Assembly: GCF_947493565.1 (NCBI RefSeq) | Contig: NZ_CANLRG010000004.1 | Span: forward strand, 248,001-312,000 | Direction of reading: 5' to 3' | From: an uncultured Lutibacter sp. | GTDB lineage: Bacteria; Bacteroidota; Bacteroidia; Flavobacteriales; Flavobacteriaceae | DNA length: 64,000 bases | In this document: positions 26,171-35,261 of the stretch, in pieces | How the letters are laid out: each line of letters starts with the position of its first letter | Position numbering within the stretch: the first letter of the stretch is position 1 | Program-made: the position numbers and the translations under genes | The notes under the pieces: generated by a model | The model's database searches: none | Told to the model about the DNA's origin: nothing | Seen by the model: only the letters and a program-made list of their open reading frames with translations

Positions 26171-26840
26171 AATTAAAATATTATTAGCTGAAGATGAGCC
26201 TTCTTTGGGTCAAATTATCAAAGAAAGTTTAGAAACTAGAAATTTTGAAGTGCTGCTTTGTGTAAATGGAGAAGAAGCTCTAGAAATTTATAAAAACAAA
26301 CACCCACTACTATTAGTTTTAGATGTAATGATGCCTAAAAAAGATGGTTTTTCACTTGCCAAAGAAATTAGAAAAGAAAACCCAGATATCCCAATTATAT
26401 TTTTAACAGCTAAATCTCAAACAGAAGATGTTGTTAAAGGATTTAATTTGGGAGGAAATGATTATTTAAAAAAACCATTTAGTATGGAAGAGCTAATTGT
26501 TAGAATGAATTCACTTTTAAATAGAACTAAAAAAAACGATAATAGCACTCCTATTTCAATTGGAAAATTTACATTCAATTTAAAAAAGCAAACTCTAGAA
26601 ATTGAAGGTACAACCGAAAACCTAACTCACAGAGAAGCCAACTTATTATACTATTTAATTAAAAACAAAAACCAGGTATTAGAACGTTCCTTTATTCTAA
26701 AAAAATTATGGGGTGATGATGATTTTTTTAATGCTAGGAGTATGGATGTTTTTATTACTAAACTTAGAAAAAAACTCAAACTTGATCCAAGTATACAAAT
26801 TATAAATGTAAGAGGTTTTGGGTATAAGCTGATTTATTAA
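26163..26840 (+). CDS. OmpR/PhoB-family response regulator
   Basis: 225 aa. Receiver: D11/E12, phospho-acceptor D54 in LVLDVMMPKKDG, T82 and K104 (DYLKKPF). The C-terminal winged helix shows LTHREANLLYYLIKNKNQVLERS and SMDVFITKLRKKLKLDP, IINVRGFGYKLIY, typical of OmpR. A longer frame opens at 26085 inside the kinase gene; the ATG at 26163 starts right at the receiver and is used. It probably binds the tandem TTAA repeats at 24631-24660. A further TTAACTTTAAC stretch lies downstream at about 26879. Confidence 0.93.
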   Translation: MDKIKILLAEDEPSLGQIIKESLETRNFEVLLCVNGEEALEIYKNKHPLLLVLDVMMPKKDGFSLAKEIRKENPDIPIIFLTAKSQTEDVVKGFNLGGNDYLKKPFSMEELIVRMNSLLNRTKKNDNSTPISIGKFTFNLKKQTLEIEGTTENLTHREANLLYYLIKNKNQVLERSFILKKLWGDDDFFNARSMDVFITKLRKKLKLDPSIQIINVRGFGYKLIY

Positions 26841-26916
26841 TGCGTTAAAATTGTATTACAAATTCATAAAAAATTTAGTTAACTTTAACGCTTAAAATTT
26901 CACTTAAAAATTAATT

Positions 26917-27531
26917 ATGCACGTAGCAATTGCAGGAAATATTGGCGCAGGTAAAACTACGCTAACCAAACTTTTAGCCAAACATTATAAGTGGGAACCC
27001 CATTTTGAATCAGTTGAAGAAAACCCTTATTTAGACGATTTTTATGGTGAAATGGAACGTTGGTCGTTCAACTTACAAGTTTACTTTTTAAATAGTAGGT
27101 TTAGACAAATCCTTGAAATTCGTGAAAGTGGTAAAAATATTATTCAAGACAGAACTATTTATGAAGATGCACGAATTTTTGCACCAAATTTACATGCAAT
27201 GGGGTTAATGCCAAATAGAGATTATACCAATTATGAATCTCTTTTTGAACTTATGGAACGCTTGGTTTCTCCTCCTGATTTACTTATTTATTTAAGAGCT
27301 TCTATTCCAACACTAGTTGGACAAATTCATAAAAGAGGACGCGACTACGAAAACTCTATAAGCATTGATTATTTAAGTAGGTTAAATGAACGTTATGAAG
27401 CTTGGATTTCAAAATATAATAAAGGGAACTTATTAATTATAGAAGTTGATAAATTAGATTTTGTAGACAACCCTGAAGATTTAGGTTCGATAATTGACAA
27501 AATAGACGCACAAATAAATGGACTGTTTTAA
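26917..27531 (+). CDS. Deoxynucleoside kinase
   Basis: 204 aa dNK-family kinase phosphorylating deoxynucleosides (dG/dA or dC type) for nucleotide salvage. P-loop AGNIGAGKTTLTK at residue 6, ESVEENPYLDDFY, IQDRTIYEDARIF with the DR(S/T) motif, and the lid KRGRDYE. Nucleobase preference cannot be read by eye. A paralogue is fused to FolK at 42307-43434. A bidirectional terminator follows. Confidence 0.92.
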   Translation: MHVAIAGNIGAGKTTLTKLLAKHYKWEPHFESVEENPYLDDFYGEMERWSFNLQVYFLNSRFRQILEIRESGKNIIQDRTIYEDARIFAPNLHAMGLMPNRDYTNYESLFELMERLVSPPDLLIYLRASIPTLVGQIHKRGRDYENSISIDYLSRLNERYEAWISKYNKGNLLIIEVDKLDFVDNPEDLGSIIDKIDAQINGLF

Positions 27532-27543
27532 GTAAAAAGTTTC

Positions 27544-27577
27544 ATAAAAAAAGCTCACAATTTGTGAGCTTTTTTTA
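27544..27577. terminator. Bidirectional terminator
   Basis: AAAAAAAGCTCACAA pairs with TTGTGAGCTTTTTTT around a very short loop; it serves the deoxynucleoside kinase and, on the other strand, the convergent hppA. Confidence 0.88.
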
Positions 27578-27597
27578 TGAATATTAACTTTAATGTG

Positions 27598-30000
27598 TTA
27601 AGATTTCTTTTCTATTATTTCTTCAACTTTAACTACTTTCGTAGATTTTTTAATATCTTTAATTTTGTCAAGTTGAGCTTTTACCTCTGCTTCTGTTCCT
27701 TTAAAAACTTCTTCATTCATAGTTGTTTCTCCATTTTCAGTAATTGTTGTTACAACAGTTGCTGTAACTAAACCTTCTTCATTTGTGGACATTTTAACCT
27801 CTACTCCTTTAGAAATTTCTTTAGAAACAATTTCTGTAGCAGCTTTTTCCTGAGTATATTCAGCCATTTCCACTTTATCTAAGGCAATACTTGGTGCAAT
27901 TACCAAGGCAACAACTGACATTAATTTTAATAATATATTTAAAGATGGACCAGATGTATCTTTAAAAGGGTCTCCAACAGTATCACCAACAACTGCTGCT
28001 TTATGAGCTTCCGTTCCTTTTCTACCTTGTTCTTCAATCATTTTCTTTGCATTATCCCAAGCTCCACCAGCATTAGATTGAAAAATTGCCATTAAAACAC
28101 CACAAGTAGTAACCCCAGCAAGCAAACCTCCTAGCATTTCTGCTCCTCCAATAAACCCAATAGCTACAGGAACTATTAATGCTAACAATCCTGGTAAGAC
28201 CATTTCTTTAATAGAAGCTGTTGTAGAAATTTCAACACATTTATCATATTCTGCATAACCATCGGCTGCATCAAACACTTTTCTATCTTCTTCAGAAGCT
28301 TTAGACATATCTGAATTATATTTACGCATAACTTCTAATGCTCCTTTTAATTGAGGAATATCTCTAAACTGACGACGAACTTCTTCAATCATAGCCATTG
28401 CAGCTCTACCAACAGCATTCATAGACAAAGCCGAAAATACAAATGGCAACATTCCACCAATCAATAAACCAGCCATAATATCTGGCTGTGAAACATCAAT
28501 AGTACTCACATTTGCAGTTTTCATAAATGCAGCAAATAATGCCAAAGCTGTTAATGCCGCAGAAGCAATTGCAAATCCTTTTCCAATTGCTGCAGTTGTA
28601 TTTCCAACTGCATCTAATTTATCTGTACGTTCACGTACTTCACTCGGTAGTTCAGCCATTTCAGCAATTCCTCCAGCATTATCAGAAATTGGTCCATAAG
28701 CATCTACGGCTAATTGAATTCCTGTATTTGCAAGCATACCTACAGCAGCAATTGCAATACCATATAAACCTGCAAAATAGTGTGAAACTATAATTGCTGC
28801 TGCTATTAATAAGATTGGAATAGCTGTAGACATCATTCCAACTCCTAAACCTGCAATAATATTTGTAGCTGAACCTGTTTCAGACTGTTTTACAATTGAT
28901 GTAACTGGTTTAGTTCCTGTTCCTGTATAATATTCGGTAATTTTTCCAACACAAAAACCAGCTACTAAACCAGCTAATGTTGCATAAAAAACGCCCATTG
29001 CTCCAAAAGGTAGTCCCTCTACTGTTTCAGGCAGCATTGCATTAATGATAAAATAAGAAGCAACAATCATTAAAAATCCTGATCCAAATTCTCCTAAATT
29101 TAAAGCTTTATGAGGACTTCCTCCATCTTTTACTCTTACAAATAAAGTTCCTACTATTGACATTATAATACCTACAGCTGCAAGAGTTAAAGGTAAATAC
29201 ACTGCTCCAAGACCATTAAAATTTGGCGTAATAATTAATGCTCCTAAAACCATTGTTCCAATAATTGAGCCTACATAAGATTCAAATAAATCGGCTCCCA
29301 TACCAGCAACATCACCAACATTATCACCAACATTATCTGCTATGGTTGCAGGGTTTAATGGGTGATCTTCAGGAATACCTGCTTCTACTTTACCAACTAA
29401 ATCAGCTCCTACATCTGCAGCTTTTGTGTAAATCCCTCCACCCACACGTGCAAATAAAGCAATTGAAGAAGCTCCTAGTGAAAACCCTGATAATACATTT
29501 AATACCATTGGAATATTATCCGTTCCAGGCCACATACCTTGATAGATAATAAACAATCCACTTAAACCAAGAACTCCAAGTCCAACAACGCCTAATCCCA
29601 TAACTGCACCTCCAGCAAATGCTACTTCTAAAGCTTTACCTAAAGAGGTTCTGGCAGCATTTGTAGTTCTAACATTTGCTTTGGTTGCTACTTTCATTCC
29701 AATAAAACCTGCTAAAGCTGAGCAAATTGCTCCTACAATAAATGATACTGCTACCATTCCGTTTGAGCCAGCTTCATTAGTTCCTTTAAAATATAACAAG
29801 ATTGCTACAGCTAAAACAAAAATTGCTAAAATTTTATATTCAGCTTTTAAGAATGACATTGCCCCATCAGAGATATTTTTAGCAATTCTTGCCATTTTCT
29901 CATTACCTACATCTTGTTTAGAAATCCAAGTATTTTTAGCAAAAACAAACGCTAGAGCTAGAACACCAAACACAGGTAAATACGTTACGATTAATTCCAT
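27598..30000 (-). CDS. hppA: Membrane-bound ion-pumping pyrophosphatase
   Basis: 800 aa polytopic enzyme that couples PPi hydrolysis to Na+ and/or H+ export. Active-site blocks are present: [57 protein letters not shown] and [19 protein letters not shown] (each part-quoted). [10 protein letters not shown] near residue 467 has Ala where K+-independent enzymes have Lys, so a K+-dependent, perhaps Na+-pumping, type is predicted. Unusual: a ~95-residue charged tail (from ~705: [11 protein letters not shown] to EEIIEKKS) after the last helix. Start is the ATG at 30000; the longer frame lacks family support. Confidence 0.95.
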   Translation of the reverse strand: MELIVTYLPVFGVLALAFVFAKNTWISKQDVGNEKMARIAKNISDGAMSFLKAEYKILAIFVLAVAILLYFKGTNEAGSNGMVAVSFIVGAICSALAGFIGMKVATKANVRTTNAARTSLGKALEVAFAGGAVMGLGVVGLGVLGLSGLFIIYQGMWPGTDNIPMVLNVLSGFSLGASSIALFARVGGGIYTKAADVGADLVGKVEAGIPEDHPLNPATIADNVGDNVGDVAGMGADLFESYVGSIIGTMVLGALIITPNFNGLGAVYLPLTLAAVGIIMSIVGTLFVRVKDGGSPHKALNLGEFGSGFLMIVASYFIINAMLPETVEGLPFGAMGVFYATLAGLVAGFCVGKITEYYTGTGTKPVTSIVKQSETGSATNIIAGLGVGMMSTAIPILLIAAAIIVSHYFAGLYGIAIAAVGMLANTGIQLAVDAYGPISDNAGGIAEMAELPSEVRERTDKLDAVGNTTAAIGKGFAIASAALTALALFAAFMKTANVSTIDVSQPDIMAGLLIGGMLPFVFSALSMNAVGRAAMAMIEEVRRQFRDIPQLKGALEVMRKYNSDMSKASEEDRKVFDAADGYAEYDKCVEISTTASIKEMVLPGLLALIVPVAIGFIGGAEMLGGLLAGVTTCGVLMAIFQSNAGGAWDNAKKMIEEQGRKGTEAHKAAVVGDTVGDPFKDTSGPSLNILLKLMSVVALVIAPSIALDKVEMAEYTQEKAATEIVSKEISKGVEVKMSTNEEGLVTATVVTTITENGETTMNEEVFKGTEAEVKAQLDKIKDIKKSTKVVKVEEIIEKKS

Positions 30001-30063
30001 TTTTTTATTGTTAGTTATAATTAATTTTTTTGATGGTGCTAAAAATAGTAAAATAAGACTGAT

Positions 30064-30098
30064 AAAAAAAACCACCTTTAAGATTTAAAGATGGTTTA
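30064..30098 (-). terminator. Terminator after ppa
   Basis: Minus strand: AAACCATCTTTAA with TTAAAGGTGGTTT (one G-U pair) followed by a run of eight Us; separates soluble ppa from hppA. Confidence 0.8.
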
Positions 30099-30124
30099 GT
30101 ATTATTTAAGTTTTTTAACACTAT

Positions 30125-30652
30125 TTATATTGTAAATGTACGCTTCTTTTTATGTTCACTTAAATCGTAACGTTCTGTACAATTATTTACAATTTCATAA
30201 GCTTCATTTACATCACCCCAGCCTCCAACGTCTACTTTTTTTTCTTCTAAATCTTTATATACTTGAAAAAAGTGTTCAATTTCTTTTACTTGGTGCGGAT
30301 TCATATCCGAGATATCGTGTAATTGATTCCAAATAGGGTCTGAAATTGGTACACAAATAATTTTTTCATCTGGTCCTTTTTCATCTGTCATATGGAAAAC
30401 ACCTATTGGTTTTACTTCCATAACACACATTGGGAATGTAGGTTCACTTCCTAAAACTAGCACATCTAAAGGATCTTTATCTAAGGCTAATGTTTCTGGA
30501 ATAAACCCATAATCGCCAGGATACATCATTGAAGAAAATAGCATTCTATCGAATCTAATTTTATTCAATACAAAATCGTATTCATATTTATTTCTACTTC
30601 CTTTTGGTATTTCAATTAATACATCAAATGTTTTTCTTTTTTTAGAACTCAT
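30125..30652 (-). CDS. ppa: Soluble inorganic pyrophosphatase (family I)
   Basis: 175 aa cytosolic enzyme hydrolysing PPi. EIPKGSRNKYEYD, the YPGDYGFIPETL block and the metal-binding signature DKDPLDVLVLG are intact, with KEIEHFFQVYKDLE near the C terminus. It lies directly upstream of the membrane pyrophosphatase gene on the same strand, with a terminator between them, so the two PPi-using enzymes are separate transcripts or partly read through. Confidence 0.96.
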   Translation of the reverse strand: MSSKKRKTFDVLIEIPKGSRNKYEYDFVLNKIRFDRMLFSSMMYPGDYGFIPETLALDKDPLDVLVLGSEPTFPMCVMEVKPIGVFHMTDEKGPDEKIICVPISDPIWNQLHDISDMNPHQVKEIEHFFQVYKDLEEKKVDVGGWGDVNEAYEIVNNCTERYDLSEHKKKRTFTI

Positions 30653-30667
30653 TTTCTTTTAGTTAAT

Positions 30668-30689
30668 AATTTGTACAAAAGTACAAATT
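30668..30689 (-). promoter_or_regulatory. ppa promoter -7 element inside a perfect palindrome
   Basis: AATTTGTAC (30668-30676), AAAA, GTACAAATT (30681-30689) is a perfect 9-bp inverted repeat. On the minus strand it contains TACTTTTG, a full TAnnTTTG match, with the start expected about 13-15 nt before the ppa ATG region. It could be an operator over the promoter or a transcript hairpin. Confidence 0.6.
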
Positions 30690-30723
30690 TCAGTTTGTTA
30701 CTTATCGTTTATTGCTTTGAATT

Positions 30724-33219
30724 TTAGAAGTGGAATCCAAAAGCTCCTTTTATTGCAAATTTATTAGCGTTTGGTGTATCCAAATAGTTTCCTCTCCAAC
30801 TAAAATCTATTCTAAATACTTTAAAAATATTTCCAATTCCAACACTATATTCATAATACCCTTTTGTAGGAGCCACATAATTAATATTTGAAGCATTTAG
30901 CGCTTTGTTTTTATCAGAAACTTCGCCCCAAACTCCTTTTACTCCAACTATTTCACGTAAATTTAATTTTCTTAATAATGGAATTCTAGATAAAAAACGT
31001 CCATTAAAACTATGCTCAATATGAAGTGAAGCATATGTATCCGTTACAAATTCGTAATAATCTAATAACGCATACGTGTTTTCAATAGTAAAATACGATT
31101 GGTTTCCTGGTACTACGTTTAATAAACCTAGTGGAACTTCTCCAAAAGTTTTTCCAACTTCAAAAGTTGTAAACATTCTTCCAAAACCACCTATTAAAAT
31201 AGGCTGTCTATAATAAAATTGCAATTTATGATAATCAAAATCACTGTTTAAAACCCCTTTAATTCCTCTCGAATAATTTAAAAATAGTGTTGAATAGGTG
31301 TCTGTAACCTCATTTCTCTCAACCCCATAACCTATAGTTTTTCTATTAGGCGTATATTTAATTGAAAAGTCAATTTCGGATTGAACAATGTTTGATTCTT
31401 TTATATTATTTTCTTGATCTATCCAATAGTCTAAATTGAAGGTTGTTGGAGATGCGGATTCTAATGTTCTGTAAGATGCTCCGAGCCTAAAATTTAAATT
31501 ATTTTTAGGTTCCATCGAAAAAAACACATTTGATAAATTTATATTGGTAAGTTTGCTATTATCACCACTTGCAAAAAACGAAGAAGAGGCAAAACTTCTG
31601 CCTAAAACATCGTTAGTTGTTGTTAAACTAACTCCTATTTGTTCCACATCGCGCCTGTTTCCTAAACCTATAACAAATCTACTTTTTGGGTTAACCATCC
31701 ATTTTCCAGATAAGCCATATTTAAACTTATGATCATCAAAACCATAAGCGGTATATCCTTGAATACGCCAAGGTTCATTTCCTCCTAAAAAGGTTCTCCC
31801 TCCAACTCTTAATCTAATTCCTTCCACATCATTTTTACCAAATGTTGAATAAATTGAGCCGTAATCAAATTTGTTAAATTCTATATAGCCCGAACCTAAA
31901 ATAGAAACTAAATTATACAAGCGTTTAAATTTAGGAACTGTAGCCAATGTATCAAGCATTTTATAAATTCCTAATTCATTTTCATTTAATTTTTCATGAC
32001 GACCTTCACTCCAAAACTCATCAGTTTTGTTATAAATTTTTTCATCGTAAATATTTATTTCTTCATTGTAAAATTTATCTTCTTTTTCTTCATTAAAAAC
32101 ATAATCTTTATACATGGTAGTTCTTCTACCATAAACTCCTTTAGATTTCTCTTTTTTATTTAAACTAAAATCGGACATCATATAATCCCGTTTCAATAGG
32201 AAAACAGAATCATTTACCACATCAAATTCTTGTTCAATATAAATGTCTTTCACCCAGTTAATATTAGCACTACGCGTTGCTTGCATATTAATTTCTTTTA
32301 CTGCAAACGTAGAATCGTTTACCCAAAAGTCTCCTTTAAAAGTTAGTTCGCTTTTTCTTCGTGGGTAATAGATAATGTTGTAACACCATTTATTATCTAT
32401 AAAAGCACTATCTGTTAACACATAATTATAGGTAGAAACTCCTGCTAATTTTGAAATAGGACTTACAAAGCTTTTATCAAATATTTTAATGAAATTATTA
32501 TATATATTGTAATCTACATATAAGTCTTTAATAAACGCAATTACATTTTGATTAGAATTAAATCCTGAATTTTTATTAGCAATTAAGTCTTCTCTTAATT
32601 TTTTTCCTCCTTTGTTTTTTCCATAAGATTTATAAACAGACTCGTTTATAAACATAGGCAAATAGGCTTTTCCTGTAATATTAGAAGTGTCAACACTTTC
32701 AAAAACAAACTCCATCCCTTTGAAAAGTTTGCTTTTCATTAAAGTGCTATCCACATTATTCATATCAAACTCCAACTTCTCATACTTTTCATATTGATAT
32801 TGATCGAATAAGTAAATACCATTTTCACGCTTTTTTTCCCATATTTTTTTTAATATAGCAATTGCAGGATTGTCCTTTTTTTTAACCTTTCCACTATAAA
32901 TAAATACTTCATTTAATTGAGCAGCTTCTTCTTTTAAAACAATGGTAAGGTTGAAATCCCTACTTTTAATAGCCATTTTTTTTGTTTCATACCCTAAAAA
33001 AGAAACTTCAATTTCTGTATAAGTTTTGTCCGATTCTAAATAAAACTTTCCATTTTCATCTGACACTGTTCCTGTATTTGAACCTACAAAAATTATATTA
33101 GCAAAAGGGATGGGTTCGTTAGTTTCATCTTTAACAACACCTCCAATTTTAACTTGTGCAAAAGTGAAGGATACTAGTAATAAAAAAAGGAAACTCAGTA
33201 CTTTATTTTTTTCTTTCAT
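30724..33219 (-). CDS. DUF5686 outer-membrane protein with carboxypeptidase-regulatory domain
   Basis: 831 aa. Signal peptide MKEKNKVLSFLFLLLVSFTFAQ is cleaved before a CarboxypepD_reg-like domain (KIGGVVKDETNEPIPFANI, to ~100). The rest is a DUF5686-type region with many aromatic beta strands, ending in AIKGAFGFHF with the terminal Phe expected of an outer-membrane barrel. Ligand unknown. I place the start at the ATG at 33219; upstream residues in the longer frame precede the signal peptide and overlap the terminator of pdhB. Confidence 0.87.
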   Translation of the reverse strand: MKEKNKVLSFLFLLLVSFTFAQVKIGGVVKDETNEPIPFANIIFVGSNTGTVSDENGKFYLESDKTYTEIEVSFLGYETKKMAIKSRDFNLTIVLKEEAAQLNEVFIYSGKVKKKDNPAIAILKKIWEKKRENGIYLFDQYQYEKYEKLEFDMNNVDSTLMKSKLFKGMEFVFESVDTSNITGKAYLPMFINESVYKSYGKNKGGKKLREDLIANKNSGFNSNQNVIAFIKDLYVDYNIYNNFIKIFDKSFVSPISKLAGVSTYNYVLTDSAFIDNKWCYNIIYYPRRKSELTFKGDFWVNDSTFAVKEINMQATRSANINWVKDIYIEQEFDVVNDSVFLLKRDYMMSDFSLNKKEKSKGVYGRRTTMYKDYVFNEEKEDKFYNEEINIYDEKIYNKTDEFWSEGRHEKLNENELGIYKMLDTLATVPKFKRLYNLVSILGSGYIEFNKFDYGSIYSTFGKNDVEGIRLRVGGRTFLGGNEPWRIQGYTAYGFDDHKFKYGLSGKWMVNPKSRFVIGLGNRRDVEQIGVSLTTTNDVLGRSFASSSFFASGDNSKLTNINLSNVFFSMEPKNNLNFRLGASYRTLESASPTTFNLDYWIDQENNIKESNIVQSEIDFSIKYTPNRKTIGYGVERNEVTDTYSTLFLNYSRGIKGVLNSDFDYHKLQFYYRQPILIGGFGRMFTTFEVGKTFGEVPLGLLNVVPGNQSYFTIENTYALLDYYEFVTDTYASLHIEHSFNGRFLSRIPLLRKLNLREIVGVKGVWGEVSDKNKALNASNINYVAPTKGYYEYSVGIGNIFKVFRIDFSWRGNYLDTPNANKFAIKGAFGFHF

Positions 33220-33226
33220 AATAAAA

Positions 33227-33256
33227 AAATCCTTTCCAGTTGAACTGAAAAGGAAA
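33227..33256 (-). terminator. Terminator after pdhB
   Basis: Minus strand: TCCTTTTCAGTT with AACTGGAAAGGA (one G-U), loop of about two bases, followed by seven Us; lies between pdhB and the DUF5686 gene. Confidence 0.8.
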
Positions 33257-33278
33257 TTATAACGCAAATTTTATACCA

Positions 33279-34259
33279 TTATTTTACGTACATTACATCT
33301 TTTACCGCTTTAACAACATCGTTAAAGTTTGGTAACCATTCTTCCAATAATACTGGGGAATATGGTGCAGGTGTATCTGCTGTTGTTATTCTTCTAATTG
33401 GAGCATCTAAATGATCAAATACATTTTCCTGAACTTGGAATGTGATTTCAGATGAAACACTAGCAAAAGGCCAAGCTTCTTCTAAAATTACCAATCTGTT
33501 TGTTTTTTTAACTGAGTTAAAAATAGCTTCAAAATCCATTGGTCTTATCGTACGTAAATCAATTATTTCACAAGAAATTCCATCTTTTTCTAAAAGATCT
33601 GCCGCCTTATAAGCTTCTTTAATAATTTTACCAAATGAAACAATTGTTACATCAGTTCCTTCTCTTTTCACATCTGCTACTCCAATTGGCAAAACATATT
33701 CTCCTTCTGGAACCTCTCCTTTATCACCATACATTTGTTCAGATTCCATAAAAATAACTGGATCGTCATCTCTAATAGCTGCTTTTAATAAACCTTTTGC
33801 ATCGTATGGGTTTGAAGGAACTATTACTTTCAATCCTGGAGTATTTGCAAACCAATTTTCAAAAGACTGTGAATGTGTTGCACCTAATTGTCCTGCTGAA
33901 CCAGTTGGACCTCTAAATACTATTGGACAATTTAATTGACCTCCTGACATTTGTCTGATTTTAGCTGCATTATTTATAATTTGATCTATCCCTACTAATG
34001 AAAAGTTAAATGTCATAAATTCAACAATTGGACGGTTTCCATTCATCGCTGAACCAACTGATATTCCAGCAAAGCCTAACTCTGCAATAGGCGAATCTAT
34101 TACTCGTTTTGCTCCAAACTCATCTAACATTCCTTTTGAAGCTTTGTAAGCACCATTATATTCTGCCACTTCTTCACCTATTAAAAAAATAGATTCATCT
34201 CTACGCATTTCTTCACTCATTGCTTCACATATAGCTTCTCTAAATTGTATTGTCTTCAT
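33279..34259 (-). CDS. pdhB: Pyruvate dehydrogenase E1 component, beta subunit
   Basis: 326 aa transketolase-like beta subunit of the E1 heterotetramer; with the alpha subunit (not in this window) it decarboxylates pyruvate with thiamine diphosphate. IFLIGEEVAEYNGAYKASKG, FRGPTGSAGQLGATHSQSFE and SPVLLEEWLPNFNDV (part-quoted) are typical; the branched-chain E1 beta is the main alternative. A longer frame begins with TTG at 34283, inside the -7 element TACTTTTG, so the ATG at 34259 is used. It is divergent from etfB. Confidence 0.93.
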   Translation of the reverse strand: MKTIQFREAICEAMSEEMRRDESIFLIGEEVAEYNGAYKASKGMLDEFGAKRVIDSPIAELGFAGISVGSAMNGNRPIVEFMTFNFSLVGIDQIINNAAKIRQMSGGQLNCPIVFRGPTGSAGQLGATHSQSFENWFANTPGLKVIVPSNPYDAKGLLKAAIRDDDPVIFMESEQMYGDKGEVPEGEYVLPIGVADVKREGTDVTIVSFGKIIKEAYKAADLLEKDGISCEIIDLRTIRPMDFEAIFNSVKKTNRLVILEEAWPFASVSSEITFQVQENVFDHLDAPIRRITTADTPAPYSPVLLEEWLPNFNDVVKAVKDVMYVK

Positions 34260-34280
34260 GGTATTCTTTTTTTGGATTTG

Positions 34281-34312
34281 CAAAAGTAAGCAATTCTATT
34301 TTTACTTTCAAA
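34281..34312 (-). promoter_or_regulatory. Promoter of pdhB
   Basis: Minus strand TTTG at 34312-34309, 20-nt spacer, TACTTTTG at 34288-34281: full consensus match. Start expected near 34274. Confidence 0.78.
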
Positions 34313-34332
34313 AAAATAGTTATGAATAAAAT

Positions 34333-34354
34333 AATATTATGCACGCATAATATT
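34333..34354. promoter_or_regulatory. Perfect 22-bp palindrome between pdhB and etfB, probable operator
   Basis: AATATTATGC (34333-34342), AC, GCATAATATT (34345-34354). It lies about 20 bp upstream of the pdhB -33 and upstream of etfB, in the only shared control region. Its dyad suits a dimeric repressor or activator; no matching regulator gene is nearby. Confidence 0.6.
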
Positions 34355-34435
34355 TTAAAAAAAATTACTACATTCGTAGATAATTATTAAAAAGGCGTGT
34401 ATTTTTATGCACTATATTCAAAATCTATAATAAAA

Positions 34436-35182
34436 ATGAAAATATTAGTTTGTATTAGTCACGTACCAGATACTACTTCAAAAATCAATTTTACTGAAAA
34501 TGATACTAAATTTGATAGTAATGGCGTGCAATATGTTATAAACCCATATGATGAATTTGCGTTAACAAGAGCTATGTGGTTTAAAGAAAAACAAGGAGCT
34601 ACTATTACAGTTGTTAATGTTGGTACTGTAAATACTGAACCTACGCTACGTAAAGCATTAGCAATTGGAGCTGATGATGCAATTAGAGTTAATACTGAAG
34701 CTACTGATGGATTTGCTGTTGCTAAAGAATTAGCTGAAGTAGTAAAAAAAGGTGGTTTTGATTTAATTTTAGCTGGAAAAGAATCTATCGATTATAATGG
34801 TGGAATGGTTCCAGGTATGTTAGCAGCTCTTTTAGATTATAATTTTGTAAATGCTTGTATTGGACTTGAAATTGAAGGCGATTCAGCTACCATTTCTCGT
34901 GAAATTGATGGAGGTAAAGAAACTTTAAGCTCTAAATTACCACTTGTTATTGCAGGTCAAAAAGGTTTGGTAGAAGAAAAAGATCTCCGTATTCCTAATA
35001 TGAGAGGAATTATGATGGCTCGTAAAAAACCATTAACCATTGTAGAGGCTACCTCAAATGAAATTTCAACTAAATCTACTTCATTTGAAAAACCAGTAGC
35101 CAAGTCAGCTTGTAAAATAGTTGATGCGGATAATGTTGATGAATTGATCAATTTATTGCATAACGAAGCTAAAGTAATTTAA
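34436..35182 (+). CDS. etfB: Electron-transfer flavoprotein, beta subunit
   Basis: 248 aa EtfB. MKILVCISHVPDTTSKINF start, INPYDEFALTRAM, LAGKESIDYNGGMVPGMLAALL and the family signature around EEKDLRIPNMRGIMMARKKP (part-quoted). With EtfA it binds FAD and AMP and passes electrons from acyl-CoA dehydrogenases to the quinone pool. A longer frame from 34397 adds residues upstream of the usual N terminus; ATG at 34436 is used. etfA follows after 79 bp. Confidence 0.95.
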   Translation: MKILVCISHVPDTTSKINFTENDTKFDSNGVQYVINPYDEFALTRAMWFKEKQGATITVVNVGTVNTEPTLRKALAIGADDAIRVNTEATDGFAVAKELAEVVKKGGFDLILAGKESIDYNGGMVPGMLAALLDYNFVNACIGLEIEGDSATISREIDGGKETLSSKLPLVIAGQKGLVEEKDLRIPNMRGIMMARKKPLTIVEATSNEISTKSTSFEKPVAKSACKIVDADNVDELINLLHNEAKVI

Positions 35183-35261
35183 AAGTATAATAATCACTGT
35201 AGATTTGTTGTATCAATCATCTAAAGATTAAACAACTCTACGATTAAACAAAAAATAAAAT

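Noticed and set aside
28527-28793. Gln/Leu-rich plus-strand ORF
   Set aside because: Antisense to hppA; the repetitive Gln and Leu composition is the complement of Ala- and Asn-rich membrane segments, not a real protein.
34260-34283. Longer N terminus of PdhB from a TTG
   Set aside because: The codon lies inside the -7 element of the pdhB promoter.
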